64,000 nt of DNA, taken from the NCBI GenBank assembly GCA_019359035.1, contig JAHHIC010000074.1, positions 310,001 to 374,000 of the forward strand, in the 5' to 3' direction. Shown piece by piece: positions 63,291-64,000 of the stretch. A program made the translations under genes and the position numbers. How positions within the stretch are numbered: position 1 is the stretch's first letter; each line of letters starts with the position of its first letter. The stretch is from Scytonematopsis contorta HA4267-MV1 (GTDB lineage Bacteria > Cyanobacteriota > Cyanobacteriia > Cyanobacteriales > Nostocaceae). A model generated the notes under the pieces. That model was not told the DNA's origin. It searched no databases and was given only the letters and a program-made list of their open reading frames with translations.

Positions 63291-64000
63291 CTAACAACTC
63301 CCCACCATTTGCAAAATCTCCCCCGCAGTCCTATCACAAACCCCAACTTCCCCCAAGCTATGACACATTTCTTCATAATCAGCTTGCATTTGCTGTTTTC
63401 TTTGAGAATTTAACAGCAATTCCATCGCTGCTTGAGTTAGGTTTTCTTTAGTCGCTCTTTCTTGAATAAATTCAGGAACGATTTCTCGCATCACGACTAA
63501 ATTTGTGGGTGAAGCAAAAGGTATAGAAAATTTGACTAATTTACCAATCCATTCGGTAAAAGGACTTAATTTATAAATGACTACCTGAGGTACTTTCAAC
63601 AGTGCCAACTCTAAATTAACAGTACCAGACTTAGTGATTGCTAAGTCTGACGCTGCTATTACTTCTTTGCTTTTACCTGATACTAATGTCGCGTTTAATC
63701 CGTATTCTTGTACAGCTTTATTAATAGCTTCTCGATAAATTTCTAAAGATATAGGGATAAAAAATTTAACTGATGGTAGTTTTGCTTGAATTTCCTGCGC
63801 TGCTTCAAATATTACTGGTAAAAGATATTTGATTTCCTGACGACGAGAAGCCGGTAAAAGAGCTATTGCAATTTCATCATGAGAAATTTCCAAGTCAGCA
63901 CGCGCAGCTTCTCGCGAAGGAGCTTGTTGCATTCTATCAACCAAAGGATGACCAACCCAAGAAACTTCTGCGCCTCTTTCCTTGTAATAACGGGCTTCCT
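63291..64000 (-). CDS. lpxB: lipid-A-disaccharide synthase, 5' end outside window
   Basis: The reading frame is open to the right edge (upstream residues KERGAEVSWVGHPLVDRM), so only the last 236 residues are present. The GT19 features are VSWVGHPLVDR near the start, LLPASRRQEIKYLLPVIFEA (UDP-sugar binding), and SDLAITKSGTVNLELALLKV with PQVVIYKLSP. LpxB joins UDP-diacylglucosamine and lipid X in lipid A synthesis at the inner membrane; cyanobacterial lipid A is simpler, but the enzyme is kept. Confidence 0.93.
   Translation of the reverse strand, partial: EARYYKERGAEVSWVGHPLVDRMQQAPSREAARADLEISHDEIAIALLPASRRQEIKYLLPVIFEAAQEIQAKLPSVKFFIPISLEIYREAINKAVQEYGLNATLVSGKSKEVIAASDLAITKSGTVNLELALLKVPQVVIYKLSPFTEWIGKLVKFSIPFASPTNLVVMREIVPEFIQERATKENLTQAAMELLLNSQRKQQMQADYEEMCHSLGEVGVCDRTAGEILQMVGSC

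Overview
The window comes from the chromosome of a filamentous, probably heterocystous cyanobacterium (Nostocales type). Evidence: an AT-rich genome; ndhN (cyanobacterial/plastid NDH-1), DUF1822, DUF3172, AMIN-domain and degenerate-C39 secretion proteins typical of cyanobacteria; a galactolipid-type glycosyltransferase; the cyanobacterial S10-spc-alpha gene order; and many heptanucleotide tandem arrays (STRR type) that are characteristic of heterocyst formers. The genus cannot be fixed from sequence alone.

Layout. 1-8 kb: the 3' part of an MFS exporter gene, a GT4 glycosyltransferase (dgdA-like), and on the minus strand gpmI, secG, a matrixin-like protease and an ABC-F ATPase. 8-12.4 kb: accessory DNA with an Rpn-nuclease remnant, an antitoxin-like/HNH pair whose HNH gene carries an in-frame stop, and three tandem paralogous XRE regulators with inverted-repeat operator candidates. 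12.5-31 kb: one long minus-strand translation cluster, rplC-rplD-rplW-rplB-rpsS-rplV-rpsC-rplP-rpmC-rpsQ-rplN-rplX-rplE-rpsH-rplF-rplR-rpsE-rplO-secY-adk-infA-rpmJ-rpsM-rpsK-rpoA-rplQ-truA-rplM-rpsI-rpmE-prfA; rpsN, rpmD and map are absent from it. Several intergenic gaps in the cluster hold heptamer arrays.

31-35.7 kb: divergent ndhN, then a decayed DUF1822/CHAT locus with truncated genes, two copies of a palindromic repeat and two small overlapping unknown ORFs. 35.7-44 kb: an autotransporter GDSL esterase, DUF3172, AMIN-domain and secreted proteins, a CPA2 antiporter fused to USP domains, a membrane protein and a second SGNH hydrolase. 44-54 kb: a lone transposase-type HTH protein, a type I secretion locus (RTX protein, parvulin-type PPIase, cNMP-fold/C39-like ABC transporter, HlyD adaptor), a GNAT, an EEP nuclease/phosphatase and a CPBP protease.

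Two paralogous short RNA genes (about 44.25 and 53.77 kb) each have a GTA-N8-TAC NtcA box at activator distance, a 5' hairpin and a U-tailed terminator, resembling nitrogen-regulated sRNAs of the NsiR4 kind. 54-64 kb: an FHA-oxidoreductase fusion paired with an FHA-zinc ribbon protein, tandem Rpn fragments truncated at an STRR array, a two-gene Septu-like defence system (ptuA-ptuB), endonuclease V, a membrane protein and the 3' part of lpxB. The most interesting items are the twin sRNAs, the type I secretion locus, the FHA pair, the triple XRE cassette and the Septu-like pair.
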